Assembly (NCBI GenBank): GCA_964581365.1
Contig: CAZOOF010000067.1
Coordinates: 1 to 7,528, forward strand
DNA from: JAITWN01 sp964581365
GTDB taxonomy: Bacteria; Pseudomonadota; Gammaproteobacteria; SZUA-140
Length of the DNA stretch: 7,528 bases
Reading direction: 5' to 3'
Shown here: positions 1-5,177 of the stretch, piece by piece
How the letters are laid out: each line of letters opens with the position of its first letter
Position numbering within the stretch: the stretch's first letter is position 1
Notes under the pieces: generated by a model
What the model saw: only the letters and a program-made list of their open reading frames with translations
Told to the model about the DNA's origin: nothing
The model's database searches: none
Translations under genes and position numbers: made by a program

Positions 1-32
1 GCAACGGCCAGCACCAGAAGTCGCTTGTTCAT
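1..32 (-). CDS. 5' end of an exported or lipoprotein-like protein (partial)
   Basis: An ATG at 32-30 on the minus strand opens a frame reading MNKRLLVLAV before the window edge. Two basic residues followed by a run of Leu/Val/Ala is the beginning of a typical signal peptide, so the product is probably exported or membrane-anchored. That is inference from ten residues. The start is supported by a purine-rich Shine-Dalgarno stretch (AAGGGAGAG) about 8-9 nt upstream and by a near-consensus sigma70 promoter about 60 nt upstream. The mature protein lies outside the window, so no function can be given. A chance ATG is possible but unlikely with both signals in register. Confidence 0.6.
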   Translation of the reverse strand, partial: MNKRLLVLAV

Positions 33-45
33 TCGTTGGTCTCTC

Positions 46-57
46 CCTTGTACAAGG
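46..57. repeat. 12-bp perfect palindrome in the leader of the left-edge gene
   Basis: CCTTGTACAAGG reads identically on both strands. It lies about 26-38 nt downstream of the predicted transcription start, and its last bases run into the Shine-Dalgarno sequence (AAGGGAG) of the leftward gene. It could be an operator for a dimeric repressor or a short RNA hairpin (four pairs around GUAC) at the ribosome-binding site. I do not recognise it as the site of a named regulator. Confidence 0.5.
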
Positions 58-89
58 TTTTGTTGTCGCGCAAGCAGCGCGCGATGTTT

Positions 90-118
90 TTTATACAGCA
101 GGGGTCGGAAATATGCAA
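90..118 (-). promoter_or_regulatory. Sigma70-type promoter for the left-edge gene
   Basis: On the minus strand a -35 box TTGCAT (118-113) and a -10 box TATAAA (95-90) are separated by exactly 17 nt. The transcript would start near 83 and carry a leader of about 50 nt before the ATG at 32. It is one of the two best promoter matches in the window. Confidence 0.65.
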
Positions 119-246
119 CAAAGTTTCCCGCCAATTTTCAGACGCTTATGGTGCCAGTTGCAAAAAGACCACAGCTGCTGCGAAACTTGTGCAACGCCAC
201 ATCTGGGGGCTAACGTACGGAACCGGCACAAGATATAGGGACCGGA

Positions 247-277
247 GAGACAGCAGGAAACGAACCTCCTTTATAAC
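247..277 (+). promoter_or_regulatory. Weak candidate promoter for the glycosyltransferase
   Basis: A good -10 match TATAAC (272-277) is preceded by a poor -35 candidate GAGACA (247-252) with a long 19-nt spacer. Transcription would begin near 284 and leave a leader of about 100 nt. It is the best rightward candidate in the gap but could be chance. Confidence 0.25.
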
Positions 278-381
278 CAAAGGGATATTCGACAAAATCG
301 TGCGCAGATATTTCCCCGGCCAAAGGGTCCGACCGGCAAGCATGGCGGCGATACTCGAGACATGACCAGGAATACACCCTC

Positions 382-1539
382 ATGAGCACTCTCGATCCCA
401 GCGCGCAGGCGGGACGGATGGTCGCGCGTGACGATGACTTTCAGACCGCGGATCCCGCCTCTCCGATGCGAATCTGCGTCCTCTCCCGGATCGCGGACCG
501 ATCTGAACGGGCTCTGCTGCATGGTCTCGCGGCAAGAGGACACGCGATAACGTACATCGCCGACCCCCGCGACCAGGCGCTCGACGGGATTGCTCGCGCC
601 GGCGTGCGCACCTACACCGCGGACATGAGCCACAAGTTCGATCGCCGCACCGCTCGCCAGCTGCGCGAGATCTTCCGGCAGGAACGCTTCGATCTCGCCT
701 ACGCCACCGGCAGCCGGCCACTCAGCAACGCCCTGCTCGCGACCGGCAGCAGCCCTACTCCCATCGTCACCTACCGTGGCACGCTGGGCCGGCTTTCTTA
801 TTTGAATCCGGTCAACCGACTGCTGCAGCTCAACCCCCGCGTCAAACGCATCATCGTCAATTCAGCAGCTATAAAGAAAGTGCTGATCAGCTGCGGCGTC
901 CCGCCGGAGCGAGTCGCAGTGGTGCATAAGGGGCACGCATCGGAATGGTACGCGAATGCCCGCCCGATCCGGCGTGAAGAATACGGCATTCCGACGAATT
1001 GCTTCCTCGTCGGCTGCGTAGCCAATTTCAGGCCGGAAAAGGGAGGCGTCACACTGTTGCAGGCACTGGCGCAGATTCCCGCTGAACTCCCGATTCATCT
1101 CGCACTGGTCGGAGACATCCGCGACCCCGGGATCGAGCGAACGATCAGGAGACTGGATCTGCGCAGCCGGGTCATCATGACGGGTCCGCGCAGCGATGCG
1201 CTCGACTGGGCCGCAGCCTTCGATGTATCGGTGATGCCCTCGAAGCGCGAGAGCTTCTCGCGCGCGATCGTGGAATCGATCGCGATCGGAACGCCGGTGA
1301 TCGTGACCGCGGTCGGCGGCATGCCCGAACTCGTCCTCGATGGACGCACCGGCATCGTAGTCGAACCCTCCAACCCCTCGGCCCTGGCCGCAGCGATCCT
1401 CGAGGCCTACCGCAACCCCGCTCGCATGCAGACCTTTGCCGAGGCCGGGCGCCGGCATCTGGCCGATCGCTATTCGGTCGAACGCTATGTGCAGGGCATG
1501 GAGCAGGCGCTCAGCGCGGTCGTTACCGCAGGCGCCTGA
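382..1539 (+). CDS. Glycosyltransferase family 4 (GT-B fold)
   Basis: A 385-residue protein of the GT4 retaining glycosyltransferase type, which moves a sugar from an activated donor to a glycan, lipid or other acceptor. The N-terminal Rossmann half starts with the beta strand RICVLSR (about 30-36). The donor-binding half shows the usual inter-domain motif NFRPEKGG (215-222). The EX7E catalytic/donor motif is at E290-E298, followed by GTPVIVTAVGGMPEL (303-317), which contacts the nucleotide-sugar in this family. There is no signal peptide or membrane span, so it acts in the cytoplasm or at the inner face of the membrane. The first 28 residues are polar and precede the usual family start. An internal ATG at 466 would fit the fold better but has no ribosome-binding site, so I keep 382. 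No other sugar genes are in view, so the acceptor (LPS, exopolysaccharide or other) is unknown. Confidence 0.85.
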   Translation: MSTLDPSAQAGRMVARDDDFQTADPASPMRICVLSRIADRSERALLHGLAARGHAITYIADPRDQALDGIARAGVRTYTADMSHKFDRRTARQLREIFRQERFDLAYATGSRPLSNALLATGSSPTPIVTYRGTLGRLSYLNPVNRLLQLNPRVKRIIVNSAAIKKVLISCGVPPERVAVVHKGHASEWYANARPIRREEYGIPTNCFLVGCVANFRPEKGGVTLLQALAQIPAELPIHLALVGDIRDPGIERTIRRLDLRSRVIMTGPRSDALDWAAAFDVSVMPSKRESFSRAIVESIAIGTPVIVTAVGGMPELVLDGRTGIVVEPSNPSALAAAILEAYRNPARMQTFAEAGRRHLADRYSVERYVQGMEQALSAVVTAGA

Positions 1540-1607
1540 ACAGGAAGGGCCGGAGGAGAGAAAACAGTCCTGGCCGGCCCAGTCATCGGCGACGAGGCGC
1601 CGACGAA

Positions 1608-1639
1608 AAAAGCCCCGCCGGGTTCCCGGCGGGGCTTTT
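1608..1639. terminator. Bidirectional intrinsic terminator between the glycosyltransferase and tRNA-Gln
   Basis: A perfect 15-bp inverted repeat, AAAAGCCCCGCCGGG (1608-1622) and CCCGGCGGGGCTTTT (1625-1639), surrounds TT. Read leftward it ends in six U residues, and the stem begins 10 nt past the tRNA 3' end. Read rightward it ends in four U residues about 70 nt past the glycosyltransferase stop. It can therefore end both converging transcripts and is stronger for the tRNA direction. Confidence 0.9.
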
Positions 1640-1648
1640 CCGTATCTT

Positions 1649-1722
1649 TGGCTGGGGGACCAGGATTCGAACCTGGATTAACGGAGTCAGAGTCCGCTGT
1701 CCTACCGTTGGACGATCCCCCA
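1649..1722 (-). tRNA. tRNA-Gln (anticodon CUG)
   Basis: The minus strand gives a 74-nt cloverleaf. The acceptor stem TGGGGGA pairs with TCCCCCA, followed by discriminator G and an encoded CCA (1651-1649). The D-arm region reads GTCCAACGGTAGGAC. The anticodon stem GCGGA/TCCGT encloses the loop CTCTGAC with anticodon CUG (1690-1688), which reads CAG codons. The T-arm carries GGTTCGAATCC. It lies 103 nt downstream of rpsI on the same strand. I see no convincing promoter of its own, so it may be processed from the rplM-rpsI transcript. A strong terminator follows it. Confidence 0.95.
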
Positions 1723-1747
1723 ATGGAGAGAAAGACTACAGGATGAA

Positions 1748-1820
1748 AGAGAAAAGCTACCGTCCCGGCTTTACGAAAGCATCCATGCTCTCATCGCCCG
1801 TACTCTTTCAGCTTTTCTCT
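1748..1820. repeat. Spaced 11-bp inverted repeat between rpsI and tRNA-Gln
   Basis: AGAGAAAAGCT (1748-1758) and AGCTTTTCTCT (1810-1820) are exact inverted copies 51 nt apart. Between them lie two smaller hairpin candidates that overlap and so exclude each other: GCTTT/AAAGC (1768-1780, loop ACG) and AGCAT/ATGCT (1778-1789). In the leftward transcript the distal arm is pyrimidine-rich and is followed by UUCAUCC, so it may help 3' end formation or processing of the rpsI message. It lacks the compact GC stem and U-run of a classical terminator. Confidence 0.5.
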
Positions 1821-1825
1821 GCTGA

Positions 1826-2215
1826 TTAACGCTTGCTGTACTGCGGCCGCTTGCGTGCCTTGTGCAGACCGACCTTTTTGCGCTCGACGATACGGGCGTC
1901 GCGGGTCAGGTAACCATGCTGCCGCAGAGTCTTCTTCTGGCTTTCATCATAGGCCAGGATGGCGCGAGCCAGACCATGGCGGATGGCGCCGGCCTGGCCG
2001 CTGGTGCCACCACCGCGCACGGTGACGGTGACATCCACGTTCCCGCCGAGCTCGGTGGCCTGCAGCGGCTGACGCACGATCATGCGCGCGGTTTCGCGTC
2101 CGAAGTAGGTATCCAGGGTACGGCCATTCACCGTGATGTTGCCGGAACCGCGGGTAATGAAAACGCGCGCGGTCGAGCTCTTGCGGCGGCCGGTGGTGCA
2201 GATGGGCTGCGTCAT
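1826..2215 (-). CDS. rpsI: 30S ribosomal protein S9 (uS9)
   Basis: The product is a full-length 129-residue S9, the usual bacterial size, a component of the small-subunit head. The N-terminal TGRRKSSTARVF (8-19) and the S9 signature GGGTSGQAGAIRHGLARAI (68-86) are present. The basic C-terminal tail KARKRPQYSKR (119-129) is intact. In known structures this tail ends near the anticodon loop of P-site tRNA through its last Lys-Arg, present here as KR. The gene starts 20 nt after rplM ends, with AGGA upstream of its ATG, so the two genes form the conserved L13-S9 operon. Confidence 0.98.
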   Translation of the reverse strand: MTQPICTTGRRKSSTARVFITRGSGNITVNGRTLDTYFGRETARMIVRQPLQATELGGNVDVTVTVRGGGTSGQAGAIRHGLARAILAYDESQKKTLRQHGYLTRDARIVERKKVGLHKARKRPQYSKR

Positions 2216-2235
2216 CTCGTTATCCTGCCAGTGAG

Positions 2236-2664
2236 TCAGATTTCAAGGGTACGGGGCTGCTGCGCGGCATGGTCATGCGTGGCGCCGGGGTAAACGCGCA
2301 GCTTGCGGAACATGGCGCGACCCAGCGGGTTCTTCGGCAGCATGCCCTTGACGGCCAGCTCGATGGCGCGTCCCGGATTGCGCTCCTGCATTTCCTCGAA
2401 ACGCGTGGCGCGCATGTGACCGACATAGCCGGTGTGCTGGTAGTAGACCTTGTCCGTCATCTTGTTACCGCTGACGCGAACCTCGGCCGCATTGATCACG
2501 ATCACGTAGTCGCCGGTGTCCACATTGGGCGTGTACTCAGCCTTGTGCTTGCCACGCAGGCGCCGGGCGATCTCACTGGCGAGCCGGCCCAGAGTCTTGC
2601 CGGACGCATCCACCACGTACCAGTCGCGCTTGACGGTTTCCGGCTTGGCGCTGAAGGATTTCAT
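2236..2664 (-). CDS. rplM: 50S ribosomal protein L13 (uL13)
   Basis: The 142-residue product matches the standard length of bacterial L13, an early-assembling large-subunit protein that binds 23S rRNA. Diagnostic segments are WYVVDASGKTLGRLAS (15-30), LRGKHKAEYTPNVDTGDYV (36-54), the YYQHTGY motif (74-80) and the AQQP motif near the C-terminus. The ATG at 2664 is preceded by GAGG (2678-2675) at a spacing of 10 nt. It is the first gene of the operon with rpsI, and its promoter lies about 60 nt upstream. In E. coli the rplM leader is reported to be a target of L13 autoregulation; a foldable leader is visible here, but control by L13 is inference. Confidence 0.98.
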   Translation of the reverse strand: MKSFSAKPETVKRDWYVVDASGKTLGRLASEIARRLRGKHKAEYTPNVDTGDYVIVINAAEVRVSGNKMTDKVYYQHTGYVGHMRATRFEEMQERNPGRAIELAVKGMLPKNPLGRAMFRKLRVYPGATHDHAAQQPRTLEI

Positions 2665-2688
2665 TGTGCTGAAACCTCGAAAATTCCT

Positions 2689-2708
2689 GATCCAGGGGAT
2701 CTTTCCCC
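2689..2708 (-). promoter_or_regulatory. Alternative hairpins in the rplM leader
   Basis: In the leader RNA, GGGG (2708-2705) can pair with CCCC (2698-2695) around AAAGAU. Alternatively GAUCC (2701-2697) can pair with GGAUC (2693-2689) around CCU. The two hairpins share bases, so only one can form at a time. They sit 11 nt upstream of the rplM Shine-Dalgarno sequence. This is suggestive of leader control but both stems are short. Confidence 0.35.
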
Positions 2709-2723
2709 ATCCAAAGAGCGAGG

Positions 2724-2752
2724 ATTCTACAGAATCGCCTGTCGCCAGGCAA
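2724..2752 (-). promoter_or_regulatory. Sigma70-type promoter of rplM-rpsI
   Basis: On the minus strand TTGCCT (-35, 2752-2747) and TAGAAT (-10, 2729-2724) are separated by 17 nt. The start would be near 2717, giving a leader of about 53 nt before the rplM ATG. The -10 lies in a small dyad, GATTCT/AGAATC (2723-2736). Confidence 0.7.
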
Positions 2753-2768
2753 TACCTGAAAGGACACC

Positions 2769-2783
2769 CCCCCGCGACGGGGG
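2769..2783 (-). terminator. GC hairpin after the ferredoxin gene, weak terminator candidate
   Basis: CCCCC (2769-2773) and GGGGG (2779-2783) flank a five-base loop, 14-28 nt beyond the ferredoxin stop codon. In the leftward transcript it is followed by GG and GUGUCCUUUC rather than a U-run. It could pause polymerase between the ferredoxin gene and the rplM promoter, but it is not a classical terminator. Confidence 0.3.
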
Positions 2784-2796
2784 CGCGAGCATGACC

Positions 2797-3102
2797 CTAG
2801 ATACGGAGCCGCTCTACGACTTCGCCGCTCTGCAGATGGCGCTCGATGATTTCGTCCAGGTCACGCACGTCCTGGTACCGATACCATATCCCTTCAGGAT
2901 AGATGACGATCACGGGCCCCTGGCCGCAACGTCCGAGGCAGCCGGCAATATTGACCCGTACCCCGCCCGGCGCATCCAGCCCCAGCTCGCGGACCCTCGC
3001 CTTGGCGTAATCACGGAGCCTGCGGGCGCCATGATCCTCGCAGGCAGCCCGCCCGTCATTCCGGCGATTGGTGCAGAAAAACACATGTCGACTGTAGAAC
3101 AT
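2797..3102 (-). CDS. [2Fe-2S] ferredoxin, thioredoxin-like fold
   Basis: A 101-residue protein related to the thioredoxin-like [2Fe-2S] ferredoxins, the fold also found in the NuoE subunit of complex I. Four cysteines in the family spacing would hold the cluster: C10 (VFFC), C21 (GRAAC), C55 and C59 (GCLGRCGQGP). The C-terminal half reads VYPEGIWYRY and ends ERLRI, typical of this group. It is a soluble one-electron carrier whose partner is unknown. I start at the ATG at 3102, because the frame continues upstream only to a TTG at 3138 and homologues as I recall them begin just before VFFCTN. There is no Shine-Dalgarno sequence before this ATG, and a candidate promoter places the transcript start on or next to the A of the ATG. 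The gene is divergent from the iron-sulfur protein at 3228, which may be a redox partner (inference). Confidence 0.85.
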   Translation of the reverse strand: MFYSRHVFFCTNRRNDGRAACEDHGARRLRDYAKARVRELGLDAPGGVRVNIAGCLGRCGQGPVIVIYPEGIWYRYQDVRDLDEIIERHLQSGEVVERLRI

Positions 3103-3108
3103 GCTGCG

Positions 3109-3138
3109 AAGATACAGGAGAGCCGCCCGCGGCGACAA
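3109..3138 (-). promoter_or_regulatory. Candidate promoter of the ferredoxin gene, possibly leaderless
   Basis: On the minus strand TTGTCG (-35, 3138-3133) and TATCTT (-10, 3114-3109) are 18 nt apart. Only six bases, CGCAGC, separate the -10 from the ATG at 3102, so initiation would fall at or beside the start codon. This agrees with the absence of a ribosome-binding site, but the -10 is an imperfect match. Confidence 0.35.
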
Positions 3139-3152
3139 GCCGGGATGGACGC

Positions 3153-3182
3153 TTGGGCTGGGGGAGCCAAGGGTGCTATCTT
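3153..3182 (+). promoter_or_regulatory. Candidate promoter of the GlcF-like gene
   Basis: TTGGGC (3153-3158) and TATCTT (3177-3182) are separated by 18 nt. The start would be near 3189, about 38 nt before the TTG at 3228 chosen as the start codon. An imperfect inverted repeat, CTTGGGCT/AGCCAAG (3152-3173), covers the -35 and spacer and could bind a regulator. Both boxes are only moderate matches. Confidence 0.35.
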
Positions 3183-3227
3183 GTAGAACCTGTTCTTTCT
3201 GACGTTTTGCCGCCCGGCCGGAGTCCC

Positions 3228-4454
3228 TTGATCCCCTACCAGCAGTCGATCAGCGCCAACGCCGATCTGTGCGTGAAATGCGGCTTGTGCCTGCCGCACT
3301 GCCCCACTTACGGGCTGACGCGCGATGAAGGCGATTCGCCGCGCGGGCGGATCGCGCTGATCCAGGCCCTGGCCGACGGCGCCCTGCCTCCGGGCGGCCG
3401 GCTCGAATTTCATCTGGATCGGTGCCTGTCCTGCCGTGCCTGCGAGCGGGTCTGCCCCTCGCGCGTTCCCTACGGCCGCCTGATCGAAGCGGGCCGCACT
3501 TTGGGCGCCTCGACGCCGGCCCGGAGACGGCGCATCCGCATGCTCGCCGACGGCTGGCTGGTCCGCCTGGCGCCGCTGCTGCATTTTTACCAGCGCAGCG
3601 GCCTGCAATGGCTGGCCCGGCAGGCGAAGCTTCCGGCGATCGCCGGCCTCGGACGCCTCGACCGGATCCTGCCGCCGGTCCCGTTGCATACCGGCCTGCG
3701 AGTCCGCTATCCGGTCCCCAGCCCCAGGGGGTCGATCGCCCTGTTCACCGGCTGCATGGGCAAGGCACTGGAGCGGCAGGCGCTGCTGGACTCCATACGG
3801 CTGCTGAATGCCTGCGGCTATACCGTTGAGATCCCCTCCGCCCAAGGCTGCTGCGGCGCCATGCACCGCCATGCGGGCGAGGGTGGAGGCGCGCGCGAAC
3901 TGGCGCGGCGCAATATCGAAGCCTTCAACGCGCTTGAAGTCGATACCGTGACCTATGTGGCCAGCGGCTGTGGCGCCGCCCTTGCGGAATACGACGCCTG
4001 GGCTGCGGCCGACGGCGCCGATCTGCCTGCGTTCAGATCGCCCCCAGTCGACATCTGCACCCTGCTCGAACGGATTGGCATCGGGGACCTGGTGAAGTTC
4101 CGGCCACTGCCTGTTCGCGCGCTGGTCCATGACCCCTGCTCGCTGCGCAACGTGCTGCGGACACAGGCCTCGCCCCATCGTCTGCTGCGTCTCATTCCCG
4201 GACTCGAAGTCGAAGCGCTGGCCGGCAATGAACGATGCTGCGGCGGCGCCGGCACTTACATGATCGAGCAGCCGGAACTCGCGGATGCTTTGCGTGAACC
4301 CAAAGTCGCCGCCGCGCGCGCAAGCGGAGCCCACCTGCTGCTCACTTCCAACACCGGATGCTCGATGCATCTGGCGGCTGGTCTACGAGACAGCGGCACG
4401 GAGCTGCGCGTGATGCATCCAGTCTCGCTGCTGGCGCAGCAGATGGAACGGTAG
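3228..4454 (+). CDS. GlcF/HdrD-like iron-sulfur protein (two 4Fe-4S motifs plus two CCG domains)
   Basis: From the TTG at 3228 the product is 408 residues, about the size of glycolate oxidase iron-sulfur subunit GlcF. The first ferredoxin motif is CVKCGLCLPHCP (C15, C18, C21, C25) and the second is CLSCRACERVCP (C66, C69, C72, C76). Two cysteine-rich CCG domains follow: C176 with C208-C209 (GCCG), and C304 (HDPC) with C337-C338 (RCCGG). This architecture carries electrons from a flavin dehydrogenase toward quinone or a disulfide. No glcD or glcE flavin subunit is next to it, so the substrate is unknown and calling it glycolate oxidase would be overreach. Start choice: no ATG precedes the first cluster; TTG 3228 has GGAG four nt upstream and a candidate promoter upstream, whereas the TTG at 3153 lies within that promoter. 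It is divergent from the ferredoxin gene. Confidence 0.85.
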   Translation: MIPYQQSISANADLCVKCGLCLPHCPTYGLTRDEGDSPRGRIALIQALADGALPPGGRLEFHLDRCLSCRACERVCPSRVPYGRLIEAGRTLGASTPARRRRIRMLADGWLVRLAPLLHFYQRSGLQWLARQAKLPAIAGLGRLDRILPPVPLHTGLRVRYPVPSPRGSIALFTGCMGKALERQALLDSIRLLNACGYTVEIPSAQGCCGAMHRHAGEGGGARELARRNIEAFNALEVDTVTYVASGCGAALAEYDAWAAADGADLPAFRSPPVDICTLLERIGIGDLVKFRPLPVRALVHDPCSLRNVLRTQASPHRLLRLIPGLEVEALAGNERCCGGAGTYMIEQPELADALREPKVAAARASGAHLLLTSNTGCSMHLAAGLRDSGTELRVMHPVSLLAQQMER

Positions 4455-4518
4455 AGGAAAGAGAAAGGAAGAAAGCGAACTGGATCAGAGCGGATGTTCC
4501 TCTGACCCCTGAATTTGC
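4455..4518. other. Convergent gap with purine tract and weak hairpin
   Basis: The 64 nt between the converging GlcF-like gene and coq7 open with a purine-only run (4453-4475), a pyrimidine tract on the other strand. An inverted repeat TCAGAG/CTCTGA (4485-4490 and 4500-4505, nine-base loop) follows; two further G-C pairs can form beyond a bulge. It may work as a poor bidirectional terminator, and in the leftward direction the hairpin precedes the pyrimidine-rich stretch. No true U-run is present. Confidence 0.35.
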
Positions 4519-5169
4519 TCAGACGTAGTACGCCGCCCCGGTCATGACCTTCGAGGTCAGCCGCATCAAGCCCTTTACCGGTCCCGGCAAGTCGGCCGCA
4601 CCGGCCTTGAGCGCCGTCGTGCCATGATGCGCTTCATCTTCCTTCATCTGCTCGAGGATGGCGCGGCTGCGATGGTCTGCTGCGGGAAGGCGCGTCAGAT
4701 GCCCTTCGAGATGCTCGATCACCTGGCGCTCGGTCTCGACGATGAAACCCAGACTCCATCGATCACCGACCAGCCCGGCGACAGCGCCGATGGTGAACGA
4801 GCCCGCGTACCACAGCGGATTGAGCAGGCTGGTACGCCCGCCCAGCTCTTCGATGCGCTCGGCGCACCACACCAGATGATCGTTCTCCTCGATCGCGGCC
4901 TGCTCCATCTGCCCGCGGACTTCAGGCAGGCGCGCAGTCAGGGCCTGTCCCTGATAAAGCGCCTGAGCGGAAACCTCTCCCGAGTGATTGATGCGCATGA
5001 GGCGCGCGGAGTCGCGCGCCTCCCGTTCATCGAGGGCGGCTAGCGGATGAGCGGAGGCGGGATTGGCGCGACCGGATACCTGCGGCCGGCCGAATACCGT
5101 GCGCAGCGCATGATCGGCCTGTATCAGCAGCCGGTCGATGACGCTGTATTGCCGGGCGCCTCCATCCAT
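4519..5169 (-). CDS. coq7: Coq7-type di-iron 2-polyprenyl-3-methyl-6-methoxy-1,4-benzoquinol hydroxylase
   Basis: A 216-residue Coq7 (CLK-1/Cat5) family protein, the normal bacterial length. It performs the penultimate step of ubiquinone synthesis, hydroxylating demethoxy-ubiquinol at ring carbon 6; in E. coli the unrelated flavoprotein UbiF does this. All six di-iron ligands expected for the family are visible: E65 (NHSGEVSAQALYQGQ), E95 and H98 (EENDH), E147 (VETERQ), E179 and H182 (DEAHH). A hydrophobic stretch around 119-135 fits its interfacial membrane binding. The ATG at 5169 lies 8 nt past the speD stop with only GAG as a weak ribosome site, so translation is probably coupled to speD. 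Confidence 0.95.
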   Translation of the reverse strand: MDGGARQYSVIDRLLIQADHALRTVFGRPQVSGRANPASAHPLAALDEREARDSARLMRINHSGEVSAQALYQGQALTARLPEVRGQMEQAAIEENDHLVWCAERIEELGGRTSLLNPLWYAGSFTIGAVAGLVGDRWSLGFIVETERQVIEHLEGHLTRLPAADHRSRAILEQMKEDEAHHGTTALKAGAADLPGPVKGLMRLTSKVMTGAAYYV

Positions 5170-5177
5170 CGCTGTTC

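Larger units (their letters stand above)
33..381. other. 349-nt intergenic region between divergent genes
   Basis: This stretch looks more AT-rich than the flanking genes and has no convincing coding frame. It holds the leftward promoter and palindrome described separately. It also holds a spaced inverted pair GTTGCA (157-162) and TGCAAC (190-195), and a small CCTTT/AAAGG pair around 268-283. The ribosome-binding site for the glycosyltransferase is a weak AGGA about 10 nt before the ATG at 382. Apart from these, nothing is recognisable. Confidence 0.6.

Noticed and set aside
149..162. Sigma54-like promoter TGGTGCC...TTGCA
   Set aside because: The GG and GC elements are two bases too close together for a -24/-12 promoter.
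36..365. 109-codon rightward open frame in the left intergenic region
   Set aside because: No ribosome-binding site, no recognisable domain, and it covers the leftward promoter and leader; composition looks non-coding.
862..1458. 198-codon leftward frame within the glycosyltransferase
   Set aside because: Antisense shadow of a clear GT4 protein.
1547..1580. 7-bp inverted repeat GGGCCGG/CCGGCCC after the glycosyltransferase
   Set aside because: The loop is 20 nt and no U-run follows; the strong terminator at 1608-1639 explains transcript ending better.
2269..3186. 305-codon rightward frame antisense to rplM and the ferredoxin gene
   Set aside because: It is the shadow of rplM, the rplM promoter and the ferredoxin gene; long antisense frames are common at this GC content.
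2910..4370. 486-codon leftward frame antisense to the GlcF-like gene
   Set aside because: The opposite strand encodes an intact iron-sulfur protein with all expected cysteines; this frame is Ala/Gly/Arg/Gln-rich with no domain.
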